A stretch of 32,378 nt of DNA from DATEEW01 sp035273665 (GTDB lineage: Bacteria > Pseudomonadota > Gammaproteobacteria > Burkholderiales > SG8-39): contig DATEOW010000022.1 of NCBI GenBank assembly GCA_035273665.1, positions 1 to 32,378 of the forward strand. Reading direction: 5' to 3'. The position numbers were made by a program, and so were the translations under genes. How positions within the stretch are numbered: position 1 is the first letter of the stretch; the number at the start of each line of letters is the position of its first letter. Shown piece after piece: positions 22,657 through 32,172 of the stretch. The notes under the pieces were generated by a model, which saw only the letters and a list, made by a program, of their open reading frames with translations, made no database searches and was not told where the DNA came from.

Positions 22657-23397
22657 ATGCGAATTCTTCTCAGTAACGACGACGGCTACTTCTCTCCGGG
22701 CTTAGCCGCGCTCGCCGACGCATTACAAGCTTGCGGCGAAATCACCGTCGTGGCGCCTGAGCGAGATCGCAGCGGCGCGTCTAACTCGCTCACGCTGGAT
22801 AGGCCGTTGATGGTTCGCCGCGCTGCGAACGGCTTTTTCTTCGTGAATGGCACACCGACCGATTGCGTGCACTTGGCTGTAACCGGTTTGCTGGATGCCC
22901 TGCCGGATATGGTGGTATCGGGCATCAATGTCGGTGCCAATATGGGCGATGACACAATCTATTCGGGCACAGTGGCCGCAGCGACAGAAGGATTCCTTCT
23001 CGGCATTCCGGCAATCGCCGTGTCTCTCGTGGGCAAAAGTGCTTATCACTACGAGACTGCGGCACGCGTTGCTCAGGAGCTGGTCTGTCGTTTTCAGCGT
23101 AAGCCGATCGAGCGTGCGGTGTTGCTTAACGTCAACGTGCCGGATATACCCTACGAAGCGCTTGGGGGCCTTGAGATCACTCGTCTGGGCAAGCGCCACA
23201 AAGCGGAGCCGGTCACGAAAACCTTGAACCCGCGTGGCGATACCGTGTATTGGATCGGTGCCGCCGGTGCGGCTTCGGATGCTGGTCCGGGGACGGATTT
23301 TCACGCGGTCGAAAATGGCCGCGTTTCATTGACACCATTGCAAGTGGACCTGACGCATCAACCACAGATTGCTTCGTTGCAGGATTGGTTGCTTTGA
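22657..23397 (+). CDS. surE: 5'/3'-nucleotidase SurE
   Basis: Survival protein that removes phosphate from nucleoside mono- and short polyphosphates. 246 residues (E. coli 253). The metal-binding residues are intact: NDDG at 7-10, Ser39 in DRSGASNS, and Asn91 in VSGINVGANMGDDTIYSGTVAAATEG. The start ATG is the only one giving the family N terminus MRILLSNDDGY. pcm follows with overlapping codons and nlpD and rpoS come after, the classical stationary-phase survival cluster. Confidence 0.97.
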   Translation: MRILLSNDDGYFSPGLAALADALQACGEITVVAPERDRSGASNSLTLDRPLMVRRAANGFFFVNGTPTDCVHLAVTGLLDALPDMVVSGINVGANMGDDTIYSGTVAAATEGFLLGIPAIAVSLVGKSAYHYETAARVAQELVCRFQRKPIERAVLLNVNVPDIPYEALGGLEITRLGKRHKAEPVTKTLNPRGDTVYWIGAAGAASDAGPGTDFHAVENGRVSLTPLQVDLTHQPQIASLQDWLL

Positions 23398-24053
23398 ACG
23401 CAGCAACGACACGCGGTATCGGCATGACTTCACAGCGGACGCGCGATCGCATGGTCGCGCGTCTGCGCGAGCAAGGCATCCAGGACGAAAGCGTGCTCGC
23501 GGCAATGGCAGCGGTTCCGCGCCATATTTTCGTCGAAGATGCTTTATCGAGCCGCGCGTATGAGGACTCCGCTTTACCGATTGGCTTCGAGCAGACAATC
23601 TCCCAGCCGTATATTGTTGCGCGCATGCTCGAGGCGGCACGGGGCGGACGCGAATTAGGCCGTGTTCTCGAAGTCGGTACCGGTTGCGGCTATCAGGCGG
23701 CGGTGCTCACGCATATCGCGCGCGAAATTTATTCGGTCGAGCGGATCGCACCGCTGCTGGAAAAGGCGCGTGCGAATTTACGTCCTTTGCGATTGACCAA
23801 ACTACGCTTGTCCTACGGTGACGGTTATCTCGGTTTGCCCGAGGCTGCGCCTTTCGATGCGATCATTGTGGCGGCTGCGCCGCCGCGCGTGCCGCCCGCC
23901 TTGCAGGAGCAATTGGCCATCGGCGGTCGATTGGTTATACCGGTCGGGCTGGAAGAGCAAAAACTTTTGCTCATTGAACGCACGGCGACCGGTTTCAAAG
24001 AAAGCCGGCTCGATGCCGTGCGTTTCGTTCCTATGCGTGCGGGCAAAGGCTGA
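23394..24053 (+). CDS. pcm: Protein-L-isoaspartate O-methyltransferase
   Basis: Uses S-adenosylmethionine to methylate isoaspartyl residues in aged proteins, starting their repair. From the ATG at 23424 it has 209 residues, like E. coli (208): MTSQRTRDRMVARLREQGIQDESVLAAMAAVPRHIFVEDAL. A TTG at 23394, overlapping the surE stop, adds ten residues (NAATTRGIG) and would couple translation; both starts are possible and the TTG is given here because of the overlap. Motifs: ALPIGFEQTISQPYIVARM (isoaspartyl site), VLEVGTGCGYQAAVL (SAM-binding motif I), SVERIAPLLEKA, and PFDAIIVAAAPPRVPPAL. It ends one base into nlpD. Confidence 0.93.
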   Translation: MNAATTRGIGMTSQRTRDRMVARLREQGIQDESVLAAMAAVPRHIFVEDALSSRAYEDSALPIGFEQTISQPYIVARMLEAARGGRELGRVLEVGTGCGYQAAVLTHIAREIYSVERIAPLLEKARANLRPLRLTKLRLSYGDGYLGLPEAAPFDAIIVAAAPPRVPPALQEQLAIGGRLVIPVGLEEQKLLLIERTATGFKESRLDAVRFVPMRAGKG

Positions 24054-25069
24054 TGCGCCTGATCGCTTTGGGCTGCGTACTCGTACTGAGCGCTTGCGTC
24101 AGTAGTAGGCCGGCGCCCGTCGTCGATCGACAGGCGCCAGTTGTCGCAAGTGGGCCGGTGACAGAAGCTGGGTACGTCGTCAAACGTGGCGATACCGTAT
24201 ACAGCATCGCTCGCCAGCACGGCGTCGATCCGCGCGATTTGATCGCATGGAATCAATTGGCCCCTTCCGCGCCGCTTGCTATCGGTCAAGTGTTGCAGGT
24301 GAAGGCGCCAGGCGAGTCGCCAACGACCACCTTAGCGGTCAATCCTGCGATTTCGACAACCACCATTGAGGGGAAACCGCTCGCGCCACCGACCGGTGCA
24401 AACATCGCATCGAATCCCGCCGCGCCTGTTTCATCGTCCACAGCATCGTCCACACCGTCTGCGACCACTGCCGTTCCAGCCGCATCCGCAATAGCAGGCG
24501 GGGTGTTAAAGACGCAGCCGAAACCGCTGAAATTGCCGTACAGCGAGCAGAACGTCATTTCGATTCAGCGCGCGGAAGCGCCGAGCACACCGCAAGCGGC
24601 GCCGCCAACCGCAAATGAAGGGCCACCGACTACTGCAACAGACGCGGCGAAGCGCGACGCAACGCTCACGGATACAGCGGCGGTAGCGAATTACGACGGC
24701 ATCGAATGGTCGTGGCCGGCGGCCGGGAAATTGACGGGCAGGTTTGGCGAAGCAGGCAATAAGGGAATTGAAATTTCCGGGCGCATCGGCGACCCGATCT
24801 ATGCGGCTGCGGGAGGCAAAGTGACTTATAGCGGCGCGGGCGTGCGCGGTTACGGCAACCTCATCATCATTAAACACAACGACAAGTACTTATCCGCCTA
24901 CGCGCATAACCAAAACCTTCTCGTAAAACAGTGGCAGACGGTCAAGAAGGGACAGAAAATCGCGGAGATGGGAACGAGCGGAACCGATTCGCCGAAGCTG
25001 CATTTCGAAATTCGTTTGCTCAGCAAACCGGTCGATCCGGAGACTTATCTGCCTCCGCGTCGCGACTAA
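24053..25069 (+). CDS. nlpD: NlpD-like lipoprotein with LysM and degenerate LytM domain
   Basis: 338 residues. A lipoprotein signal peptide (MRLIALGCVLVLSAC, lipid-bearing Cys15), a LysM peptidoglycan-binding domain (41-83, YVVKRGDTVYSIARQHGVDPRDLIAWNQL), a long Ala/Pro/Thr/Ser linker (about 85-210) and a C-terminal LytM/M23 domain (about 225-335). The LytM zinc ligands are missing: the first His-Asp site reads GIEISGRIG and the HxH motif reads KLHFEI. As in E. coli NlpD and EnvC, this indicates an activator of an amidase rather than an active peptidase. The ATG overlaps the pcm stop (TGATG). In enterobacteria rpoS is partly transcribed from within nlpD; here the spacer to rpoS is about 190 bases. 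Confidence 0.92.
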   Translation: MRLIALGCVLVLSACVSSRPAPVVDRQAPVVASGPVTEAGYVVKRGDTVYSIARQHGVDPRDLIAWNQLAPSAPLAIGQVLQVKAPGESPTTTLAVNPAISTTTIEGKPLAPPTGANIASNPAAPVSSSTASSTPSATTAVPAASAIAGGVLKTQPKPLKLPYSEQNVISIQRAEAPSTPQAAPPTANEGPPTTATDAAKRDATLTDTAAVANYDGIEWSWPAAGKLTGRFGEAGNKGIEISGRIGDPIYAAAGGKVTYSGAGVRGYGNLIIIKHNDKYLSAYAHNQNLLVKQWQTVKKGQKIAEMGTSGTDSPKLHFEIRLLSKPVDPETYLPPRRD

Positions 25070-25257
25070 GCGCAAAAAAAGCGTAATTGTGCTGCTTTGT
25101 TCTCTTCTTAAACATCTCGGCAGCCGGGGTATAAAGGACGTTTTATGACAATATTCTAAAAATCGGGCGGGGCGAAGCAGCATAGGCGAAGGTAGTTTCA
25201 GGTGAAGTGCGGCCACAAGAGGATGGCCGACAACGACAACAACACAGAACTAAGGCC

Positions 25258-26205
25258 ATGAGTCAAAACCCAGATCCGCCCGAAGAAGAATTCAACGACG
25301 AGGGCACCGAACTCGACGCGGAGGCCAACGCTGCGCCAGAGCCTGAAGAGGCGGAAGCGCCTGCCGAAACCGAATTCATTTCCGATGTCACGCAATTGTA
25401 TTTGCATGAGATCGGCCTCAATCGCCTACTGACCGCGGACGAAGAGCGCGCCTATGCGCGACAAGTTGTCAAAGGCGACTTCAATGCGCGGCAGAAAATG
25501 ATCGAGCACAACCTGCGTCTGGTTGTGAACATCGCCAAGAATTATTTGCATCGCGGTATGCCGCTGCTCGATCTGGTCGAGGAGGGCAACCTGGGCCTCA
25601 TGCATGCGCTCGAGAAGTTCGATCCCGAGCGCGGTTTTCGTTTTTCCACTTATGCGACTTGGTGGATTCGGCAGAACATCGAGCGGGCGATTATGAATCA
25701 GTCGCGCACCATTCGCCTTCCGGTGCACGTGATCAAGGAAATCAACGTCATCCTTCGCGCGCGGCGCCATCTCGAAGCGTCCGGGCATCATGAACCGCGT
25801 CTGGAAGACATCGCACATCTCACCGGCAAGCCGGTCGACGATATTCGCAAGGCCCTCGTTCACAATGAACACATGGCGTCACTCGATGCACCGTTGGATA
25901 TCGACCCCATGCTTTCCATCGGCGAATCGATTGCGGACGAAGCGGGCAGCACGCCCGAAATGCAACTACAAGCGCATGAAGTCGAGGATCTTGTCCAGGT
26001 TTGGATGGCGCATTTGAATGAGAAGCAGCGCGTGGTGATCGAGCGGCGGTTCGGTTTGAACGGCCAGGAAATCTGCACGCTCGAAGCGCTTGCGGCAAAT
26101 TTGGGCGTCACTCGCGAGCGGGTCCGCCAGATTCAGCTTGAAGCGCTCGCCCAATTACGCCGTCTATTGAAACAGCGCGGCCTGTCTAAAGACATCCTGC
26201 TTTAA
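25258..26205 (+). CDS. rpoS: RNA polymerase sigma factor RpoS (sigma-38)
   Basis: Master sigma factor of stationary phase and general stress. 315 residues from the ATG at 25258 (TAAGG upstream; the frame is open to 25207 but without a better start). An acidic N-terminal stretch (PDPPEEEFNDEGTELDAEANAAPEPEEAEAPAETE) precedes region 1.2 (DVTQLYLHEIGLNRLLTADEERAYAR), region 2 (NLRLVVNIAKNYLHRGMPLLDLVEEGNLGLMHALEKFDPERGFRFSTYATWWIRQNIERAIMNQ), region 3 (RTIRLPVHVIKEINVILR) and region 4 with the HTH (CTLEALAANLGVTRERVRQIQLEALAQLRRLL). Position after nlpD identifies it as RpoS rather than RpoH or RpoD. Its stop overlaps mltB tail to tail. Confidence 0.96.
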   Translation: MSQNPDPPEEEFNDEGTELDAEANAAPEPEEAEAPAETEFISDVTQLYLHEIGLNRLLTADEERAYARQVVKGDFNARQKMIEHNLRLVVNIAKNYLHRGMPLLDLVEEGNLGLMHALEKFDPERGFRFSTYATWWIRQNIERAIMNQSRTIRLPVHVIKEINVILRARRHLEASGHHEPRLEDIAHLTGKPVDDIRKALVHNEHMASLDAPLDIDPMLSIGESIADEAGSTPEMQLQAHEVEDLVQVWMAHLNEKQRVVIERRFGLNGQEICTLEALAANLGVTRERVRQIQLEALAQLRRLLKQRGLSKDILL

Positions 26206-27188
26206 TTCGCTTGAGATTTGAGCGCTTCGGCCAAGTCTGTAACGGCCGAGGCATAGAAGCTCGAACGGTTATAACGCGTGAGCACATAGAAGTTCTGGAA
26301 CGCTACCCGGTATTCAGCCGGCGCATCCGCGGAATCCAATTCGATGAGGATGCTCTGCATATCGTTGGCAATCCCAGCGTCGAATTTCACCCCCGCTCGG
26401 CGTAACTCCGCCACAGGATGAGCGGGCAAGACGCTGCCATCCGCAAATGCCCGGAATGCCTCGCCTTCGGCAACCGCGCTAACCGATATCGGTCCGCCTG
26501 ACACCCAGCCGTGTTTTTGTAAAAAGTTCGCGACGCTTCCGATAGCGTCCACTGGATTGCGCAAATCGCGCAATTGATCGCCGTCGTGATCGACACCGTA
26601 GCGGCGTATGCTGCTTGGCATGAACTGCGGTATTCCCAGTGCGCCGGCATAAGAACCTTGGAGTTCGGCGGCATCGACTTTGGATTCGCGGCTGAGTAAA
26701 AGAAACTCTTCCAATTCGTCGCGAAAATAATCCGCGCGACGCGGATAGTCGAAACTCAGTGTGCTGAGCGCGTCGATGACCCTGTAGGTTCCCATGTTGC
26801 GTCCGTATTCCGTTTCGACGCCGATGATCGCGGCGATGATCTCGCGCGGCACGCCGTATTGCACCTCCGCGCGTTGAAGTGCTTCGGCGTAGATTTGCAT
26901 GAAGCGGTGGCCCGCTTCAATGCGGCGTGCATTCACGAAGTTGCCGCGATATGTTTTCCAGGAACGCTTGCCTTGCGGTAGCGGCGTCATTGCTTTAATC
27001 ACGCCTGGATGCATGCGCGCTTGCGAGAAGAGGCGTTGCAGCTCGACCTCATCAAAATTATGTTTTTGACTGACCGCCGTAATGAAGGCTTGCACCTCGG
27101 GGCGCGCCGCATACGGGGGTTCGACGGACGGCGCCGCCGTCGCGCTCGCGGAAAGAAAGGCGACAGCGAGCAAAAGGAATCTCTTCAT
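26202..27188 (-). CDS. mltB: Lytic murein transglycosylase B
   Basis: Cleaves the glycan strands of peptidoglycan, forming 1,6-anhydro ends (family GH103). 328 residues. Signal peptide with likely cleavage after ATA-A near residue 19; there is no lipobox cysteine, so it is probably soluble in the periplasm, unlike E. coli MltB. Catalytic Glu125 lies in IIGVETEYGRNMGTYRVIDALSTLSFDYPRRADYF; also typical are GSYAGALGIPQFMPSSIRRYGVDHDGD and LRNPVDAIGSVANFLQKHGW. It starts inside the stop codon of the tgpA-like gene (ATGA), so translation is coupled. Its TAA overlaps rpoS by four bases with no terminator between. Confidence 0.95.
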   Translation of the reverse strand: MKRFLLLAVAFLSASATAAPSVEPPYAARPEVQAFITAVSQKHNFDEVELQRLFSQARMHPGVIKAMTPLPQGKRSWKTYRGNFVNARRIEAGHRFMQIYAEALQRAEVQYGVPREIIAAIIGVETEYGRNMGTYRVIDALSTLSFDYPRRADYFRDELEEFLLLSRESKVDAAELQGSYAGALGIPQFMPSSIRRYGVDHDGDQLRDLRNPVDAIGSVANFLQKHGWVSGGPISVSAVAEGEAFRAFADGSVLPAHPVAELRRAGVKFDAGIANDMQSILIELDSADAPAEYRVAFQNFYVLTRYNRSSFYASAVTDLAEALKSQAN

Positions 27189-29155
27189 AGGGAGAACCTT
27201 CGCACTAGAAGCCGCAGTTGCGCAAGCTTTTCCGCCTCTGTTTCACGGCCGTATCGAATGGTCATATAGAGCGCGGCGATCTCTTCGATCTCATCCGCTT
27301 TTTGTGGAAGTAGCCGTGCCGCGCGCCGGCTATAGTCGAGTGGCCCCTCATGGGAGCGACGCCGGACGCTGCGTTTGAGCTTGGCACAGAAGTGCTGCCA
27401 CAGGACTTGCGCCGGGTCTGCGTGCGCCACGCGTCGCAGCAGCCAAAGCCACAATATCAGCACGATGAGACCGAGCGCCCAGAAAAGCGTCATAGCGATG
27501 TTTTGCCAACTGGGGGCGGGCATACCCAAGCGGTGAAGCAAGTCGCGCTGCCTGTCGACGTTGTATCCGATCACCCATTGATTCCAGTAGTTGTTCCACG
27601 CCTCCACATTCATGCGCAAAGCGCGTAACCAAGCCATATCCGGCTGCATGAGCAAAGGAAGCGTTTCATCGGCGGATATTGCGGCCGCAAGCCCGGCCTC
27701 CGCACGAGAAGGCACAGCGGCCGCGGTCGGGTCCACCCGGGTCCAGCCGATATCTTTCAACCATACTTCGACCCACGCGTGGGCATCCGATTGCCTAACG
27801 GTGAGATATTGATCGACAGGATTGATTTCACCGCCCTGATAACCGGTCACGATCCGAGTCGGCACGCCGGCGGCACGCAGGAGGACAGCGAAGGCGCTGG
27901 AGAAGTGCTCGCAAAAACCGCGCCGCGTATCGAAAAGAAACTCGTCGACACCATGTTCACCCGCCAAAGGCGGCTGCAGCGTATAAACATATTGCCCACG
28001 TTGAAAATGCTGGATGGCGAGAGCGAGGATTTCGCGATCAGCGAGCTTCTTGCGAGCGAAGCTTTCGCCGAGTGCGCGAGTGCGCGGATTGAAGTCCGGC
28101 GGTAACTCCAGCGCGAGAGAAAGATCTTTGGCACTCGCGCCGCCCCTCGCGCTGTAATTCAAGGCCGAGCGTCCGACGAACCGCTTACGTTGATGAACGG
28201 GAGCGCGAGCCAGCACGCGGTAATCGACCGTCGCCACGGCGTCCTCGGGAATCGCCACCGGAAGGTCGAGCATGAAGAGCCATTGCCGATGATGCGGTTC
28301 CAGCGTCACCTCGTAGCTGAGCGGCGTACCGCTCGCCTCCAGAACGTATTGCTGATCCGGCGCGTAGTCCGGGCCGGCGGTCCAGGTGCGGCCATCGAAT
28401 TGACGCAATACCGGTCCGCGCCAATACAAGTCCCGGCGTGGCGGCCCGTCGTCCACGAATTTCACTCGCATGACGATGTCTTCGGATTGCGAGAGACTGC
28501 TGATCATGCCGGGCGTCATCGTCTCGGTGAGTCCCGTTTTGCCGCTGAAGGCATCTGCAGGCATGCCCCATAGCGGGCCTTGCACACGCGGAAAAAGGAA
28601 AAATAGAATCACCATCAAGGGAATCCCTTGAAGGAGCAGTAAACCTGCGGTGCGAAGCTGTTCGGGGATGGGCCGCTGTCTGGCCGCTGCACCGACCAGT
28701 GCTGCGGTCAGCGCGAAAATCGTCACGCCCATCAATAAGGCGGTGAGGGTGCTCTGGCTGTAAAAGAAAGAAGTCAACGCCAGAAAGTAACTCATCAGCA
28801 CAGCGCTCGCGACATCGCGCGACTTTTGCGCTTCGAGCATTTTCAGGCCCAATAACACGACAAGAAGCGCGACGCCCGCTTCGCGACCGAACAAAGTCCG
28901 ATAGCTCAGGTAGACGCCGAGAATCGTCAGCAGGGTGAAAGGGAGGAGAAGCCATCGGCGGGGCAGCGCTTCACCTTTCAGCGTCGCCCACGCACGCCAC
29001 AACAGCGCAATCGCGGTCAGCGCACTGATCCACAAAGGCAGGCGCTGCAGATGCGGTGCGGCGGCGAGCATGATGCCGCCGATCAGCAGCAGCACGTTGA
29101 AAGGCATCAGACCACCGGCAACCGGGGGTCTTGGCAAAAAAGAAAGCGCACGCAT
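27185..29155 (-). CDS. TgpA-like membrane transglutaminase (DUF3488-transglutaminase-DUF4129)
   Basis: 656 residues. The N-terminal region has several membrane helices (about 20-190, DUF3488 type), then a periplasmic part with a transglutaminase-like core holding the full catalytic triad: Cys415 in RRGFCEHFSSAF, His459 in DAHAWVEVW and Asp475 in WTRVDPTAA. One further membrane helix (about 560-580, MTLFWALGLIVLILWLWLL) is followed by a cytoplasmic DUF4129-like tail. Proteins of this type (TgpA in Pseudomonas aeruginosa, where it is essential) sit with DUF58 and MoxR genes, as here; the substrate is not known. ATG overlaps the DUF58 stop (TGATG) and its own stop overlaps mltB, so the four genes form one tightly packed operon. 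Confidence 0.93.
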   Translation of the reverse strand: MRALSFLPRPPVAGGLMPFNVLLLIGGIMLAAAPHLQRLPLWISALTAIALLWRAWATLKGEALPRRWLLLPFTLLTILGVYLSYRTLFGREAGVALLVVLLGLKMLEAQKSRDVASAVLMSYFLALTSFFYSQSTLTALLMGVTIFALTAALVGAAARQRPIPEQLRTAGLLLLQGIPLMVILFFLFPRVQGPLWGMPADAFSGKTGLTETMTPGMISSLSQSEDIVMRVKFVDDGPPRRDLYWRGPVLRQFDGRTWTAGPDYAPDQQYVLEASGTPLSYEVTLEPHHRQWLFMLDLPVAIPEDAVATVDYRVLARAPVHQRKRFVGRSALNYSARGGASAKDLSLALELPPDFNPRTRALGESFARKKLADREILALAIQHFQRGQYVYTLQPPLAGEHGVDEFLFDTRRGFCEHFSSAFAVLLRAAGVPTRIVTGYQGGEINPVDQYLTVRQSDAHAWVEVWLKDIGWTRVDPTAAAVPSRAEAGLAAAISADETLPLLMQPDMAWLRALRMNVEAWNNYWNQWVIGYNVDRQRDLLHRLGMPAPSWQNIAMTLFWALGLIVLILWLWLLRRVAHADPAQVLWQHFCAKLKRSVRRRSHEGPLDYSRRAARLLPQKADEIEEIAALYMTIRYGRETEAEKLAQLRLLVRRFSL

Positions 29156-30144
29156 CAGGAGCCGCTCGCGCTCTGCGGCAAACCGAGAAGTGCCAAGACC
29201 TGAAGGCAGGCATGTTTGTGCGCTTCGCCGTTTCCAGGCGGTAAACGGGTGCCGGGTACTTGCAGCCCGTAACGCAAGTTCGCTTCTTCTGCGAGCAAAA
29301 TCCAGCGTGTGAGTCGCGATAGTCTGGCCTCGATATCCATGGCGCTCGGAAAACGCTCAAAGTCGAAAACCAATTCTGCTGCCGCTTGCGCTGTAAACAT
29401 CTTCGTGAGCAGCAGATCGTTATGCGCAACGGATTTCCACGCGATATGACGCAGGCTGTCGCCCGGCTGATACGGCCGCAATCCGTAGAAGTCCTCGGTC
29501 CCGCTTCCTCCATCGCGCAGTGTGCCGCTTTGCGCAGTGCTGCGCATTTCGCTCAGTTGCGCCCGGTCAGGTTGCGGATAGATAAGTGCACGCATATCGA
29601 GATGCGCAAAGGCCCAGGCGCGAAGTAAACCGAGCGGATAGCTGGTGCTAAGTCGAATGCGTGGGAGTGCGAGCCATCCGCGACGCATCGCTTTCACCCG
29701 CAAGACGACGCTGGCGCTGCCATGAAGCGGTACATCGCAGTAAGCCTGATACGCCGCACAGTCCAATTCGATCGCCACGCGGGGATAGTGCCCGGGATTG
29801 GCGAAATGCAGATGAAATGGGGCGGACTCTCCGGCAAAAACGGATTCCGCGCGCCCGGCGGAAATCTGCAGATTCACTAGATTGCGATAGGTGTGCAGCA
29901 TCGCCACGACCGCCATCCCCGCGAGCAGAAAAGTCAGCATGTAACCGAGCGATAGCGAGTAGTTGATCGATGCAATCAACATGAACAGCAGTGCGCATGC
30001 GAAGGCCAAGCCGCGCCGCGTAGGAAGGATGTACACGCGGCGATGCCCGAGATAGATCGGGCCGGCAACAGGTTTGGAGCGGCTGCGACCGAAAGGCAGC
30101 CACTCGAGGAGCGCAACGCGTTGAAACCAGGCGGGCGCGTTCAC
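29155..30144 (-). CDS. DUF58 domain protein
   Basis: 329 residues. Two adjacent membrane helices (about 45-85, GLAFACALLFMLIASINYSLSLGYMLTFLLAGMAVVAML) precede a soluble part with the DUF58 signature GSGTEDFYGLRPYQPGDSLRHIAWKSVAHNDLLLTKMF. The DUF58 region resembles von Willebrand A folds and usually partners a MoxR ATPase, as here; the role is thought to be assembly or activation of envelope complexes. The GTG start follows the moxR TGA with no gap (TGAGTG), giving coupled translation. Confidence 0.9.
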   Translation of the reverse strand: MNAPAWFQRVALLEWLPFGRSRSKPVAGPIYLGHRRVYILPTRRGLAFACALLFMLIASINYSLSLGYMLTFLLAGMAVVAMLHTYRNLVNLQISAGRAESVFAGESAPFHLHFANPGHYPRVAIELDCAAYQAYCDVPLHGSASVVLRVKAMRRGWLALPRIRLSTSYPLGLLRAWAFAHLDMRALIYPQPDRAQLSEMRSTAQSGTLRDGGSGTEDFYGLRPYQPGDSLRHIAWKSVAHNDLLLTKMFTAQAAAELVFDFERFPSAMDIEARLSRLTRWILLAEEANLRYGLQVPGTRLPPGNGEAHKHACLQVLALLGLPQSASGS

Positions 30145-31062
30145 TCAGGGAATGGGCACCGCTTCGATCAGTGCGGCGCCGATCTGTTCGCTGGGTCGCC
30201 GAGTGGCGGTGTGTGCAAAATGAAGGCGATGCGCCGCCACGCCCGGCAGCACTGCCTGAACATCTTCAGGCAGCACGCTCTCGCGCCCGTGCAGATAAGC
30301 CCATGCACGGGCACAAGCGAGCATGGCCAAGGCGGCGCGCGGGCTCAAGCCGGTGATGAAATCGGGCGAGCGGCGCGTCTGCTCGACCAAAGCCTGTACA
30401 TAGTCGATCAACGCAGGGGAGGTGTGTACATTGCGTACCGCGCGCTGCAGTAATACCAACTCGTCCGGCCGCAGACAAGGTTCCAAGCGCGCGATCATGT
30501 CGCGGCGATCCATGCCTTCCAGCAGCGAGCGTTCGGCTTGATGATCGGGATAGCCCAACTCGATGCGCATTTGAAAGCGATCAAGTTGCGACTCCGGTAG
30601 CGGAAAGGTCCCGACCTGATTCGAGGGGTTCTGGGTCGCGATGACAAAGAAAGGTTCCGGCAGCGCCCGGCTCACGCCTTCGGTCGTGACTTGATGTTCT
30701 TCCATTGCTTCGAGCAAAGCGCTTTGCGTCTTCGGTGTCGCGCGATTGACCTCATCGGCGAGGACAAGCTGCGCGAAGATCGGACCGGCGTGAAATTCGA
30801 AGCCGTTGCTGTTTCTGTCGTAAATCGATACGCCGATGATGTCCGCCGGCAACATATCGCTGGTGAACTGCACGCGATGGAAGTCCAGACCCAGCGACTT
30901 GGCGAGTACGTGCGCGAGCGTGGTCTTTCCCACGCCGGGCAGATCCTCTATCAACAGATGCCCGCGCGACAACAGGCAAGCAAGGGCTAAGCGAATCTGG
31001 TGCTGTTTGCCGAGGATGACGCGGCCGGCTTGTTCGACGACGCGTTGCAAAGAAGTGGACAT
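30145..31062 (-). CDS. MoxR-family AAA+ ATPase
   Basis: 305 residues from the ATG at 31062. Walker A LPGVGKTT (41-48), Walker B LVLADEVNRATPKTQSALLEAMEE, sensor 1 FFVIATQNPSNQVGTFPLPESQLDRFQMRIELGYP, and the C-terminal lid with TGLSPRAALAMLACARAWAYLHGRESVLPEDV. MoxR ATPases act as chaperones for partner proteins with VWA/DUF58 domains, which follows directly. The frame is open upstream to 31332, but that part is antisense to the deacetylase gene and unlike the family. The bases before the ATG are pyrimidine-rich (CTCTCCTCTCCCCTCC) and hold no Shine-Dalgarno, so initiation may be weak or controlled. Confidence 0.94.
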   Translation of the reverse strand: MSTSLQRVVEQAGRVILGKQHQIRLALACLLSRGHLLIEDLPGVGKTTLAHVLAKSLGLDFHRVQFTSDMLPADIIGVSIYDRNSNGFEFHAGPIFAQLVLADEVNRATPKTQSALLEAMEEHQVTTEGVSRALPEPFFVIATQNPSNQVGTFPLPESQLDRFQMRIELGYPDHQAERSLLEGMDRRDMIARLEPCLRPDELVLLQRAVRNVHTSPALIDYVQALVEQTRRSPDFITGLSPRAALAMLACARAWAYLHGRESVLPEDVQAVLPGVAAHRLHFAHTATRRPSEQIGAALIEAVPIP

Positions 31063-31102
31063 GTGTCGGAGGGGAGAGGAGAGCGTTGGCAGGAGAAAGT
31101 GT

Positions 31103-31141
31103 ATGCCGAATCCGTTATGATTGATGCCAAATCCATTGTGA
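31103..31141. repeat. Direct repeat with 21-bp period between moxR and the deacetylase gene
   Basis: ATGCCGAATCCGTTATGA at 31103-31120 recurs as ATGCCAAATCCATTGTGA at 31124-31141: 15 of 18 positions agree and all three changes are purine transitions. The period of 21 bases is two helical turns, so a dimeric regulator could bind both copies on the same DNA face. It lies in the 90-bp gap between divergent start codons. Confidence 0.6.
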
Positions 31142-31152
31142 AAGTAGGAAAA

Positions 31153-32079
<927 letters not shown>

Positions 32080-32172
32080 AAGCGGCAATTGGACATCTAG
32101 CTATTTACATTAACGGCGTCGTCGTCAAACTCGCCACAAAGTTGTCCTGAGAATTAAAAAAGGGGAGAAGTC

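Noticed and set aside
25464..25469. Single GTTGTC half-sites inside genes and near 32140
   Set aside because: None has GACAAC nine bases later or a sigma-54-like element at the right distance.
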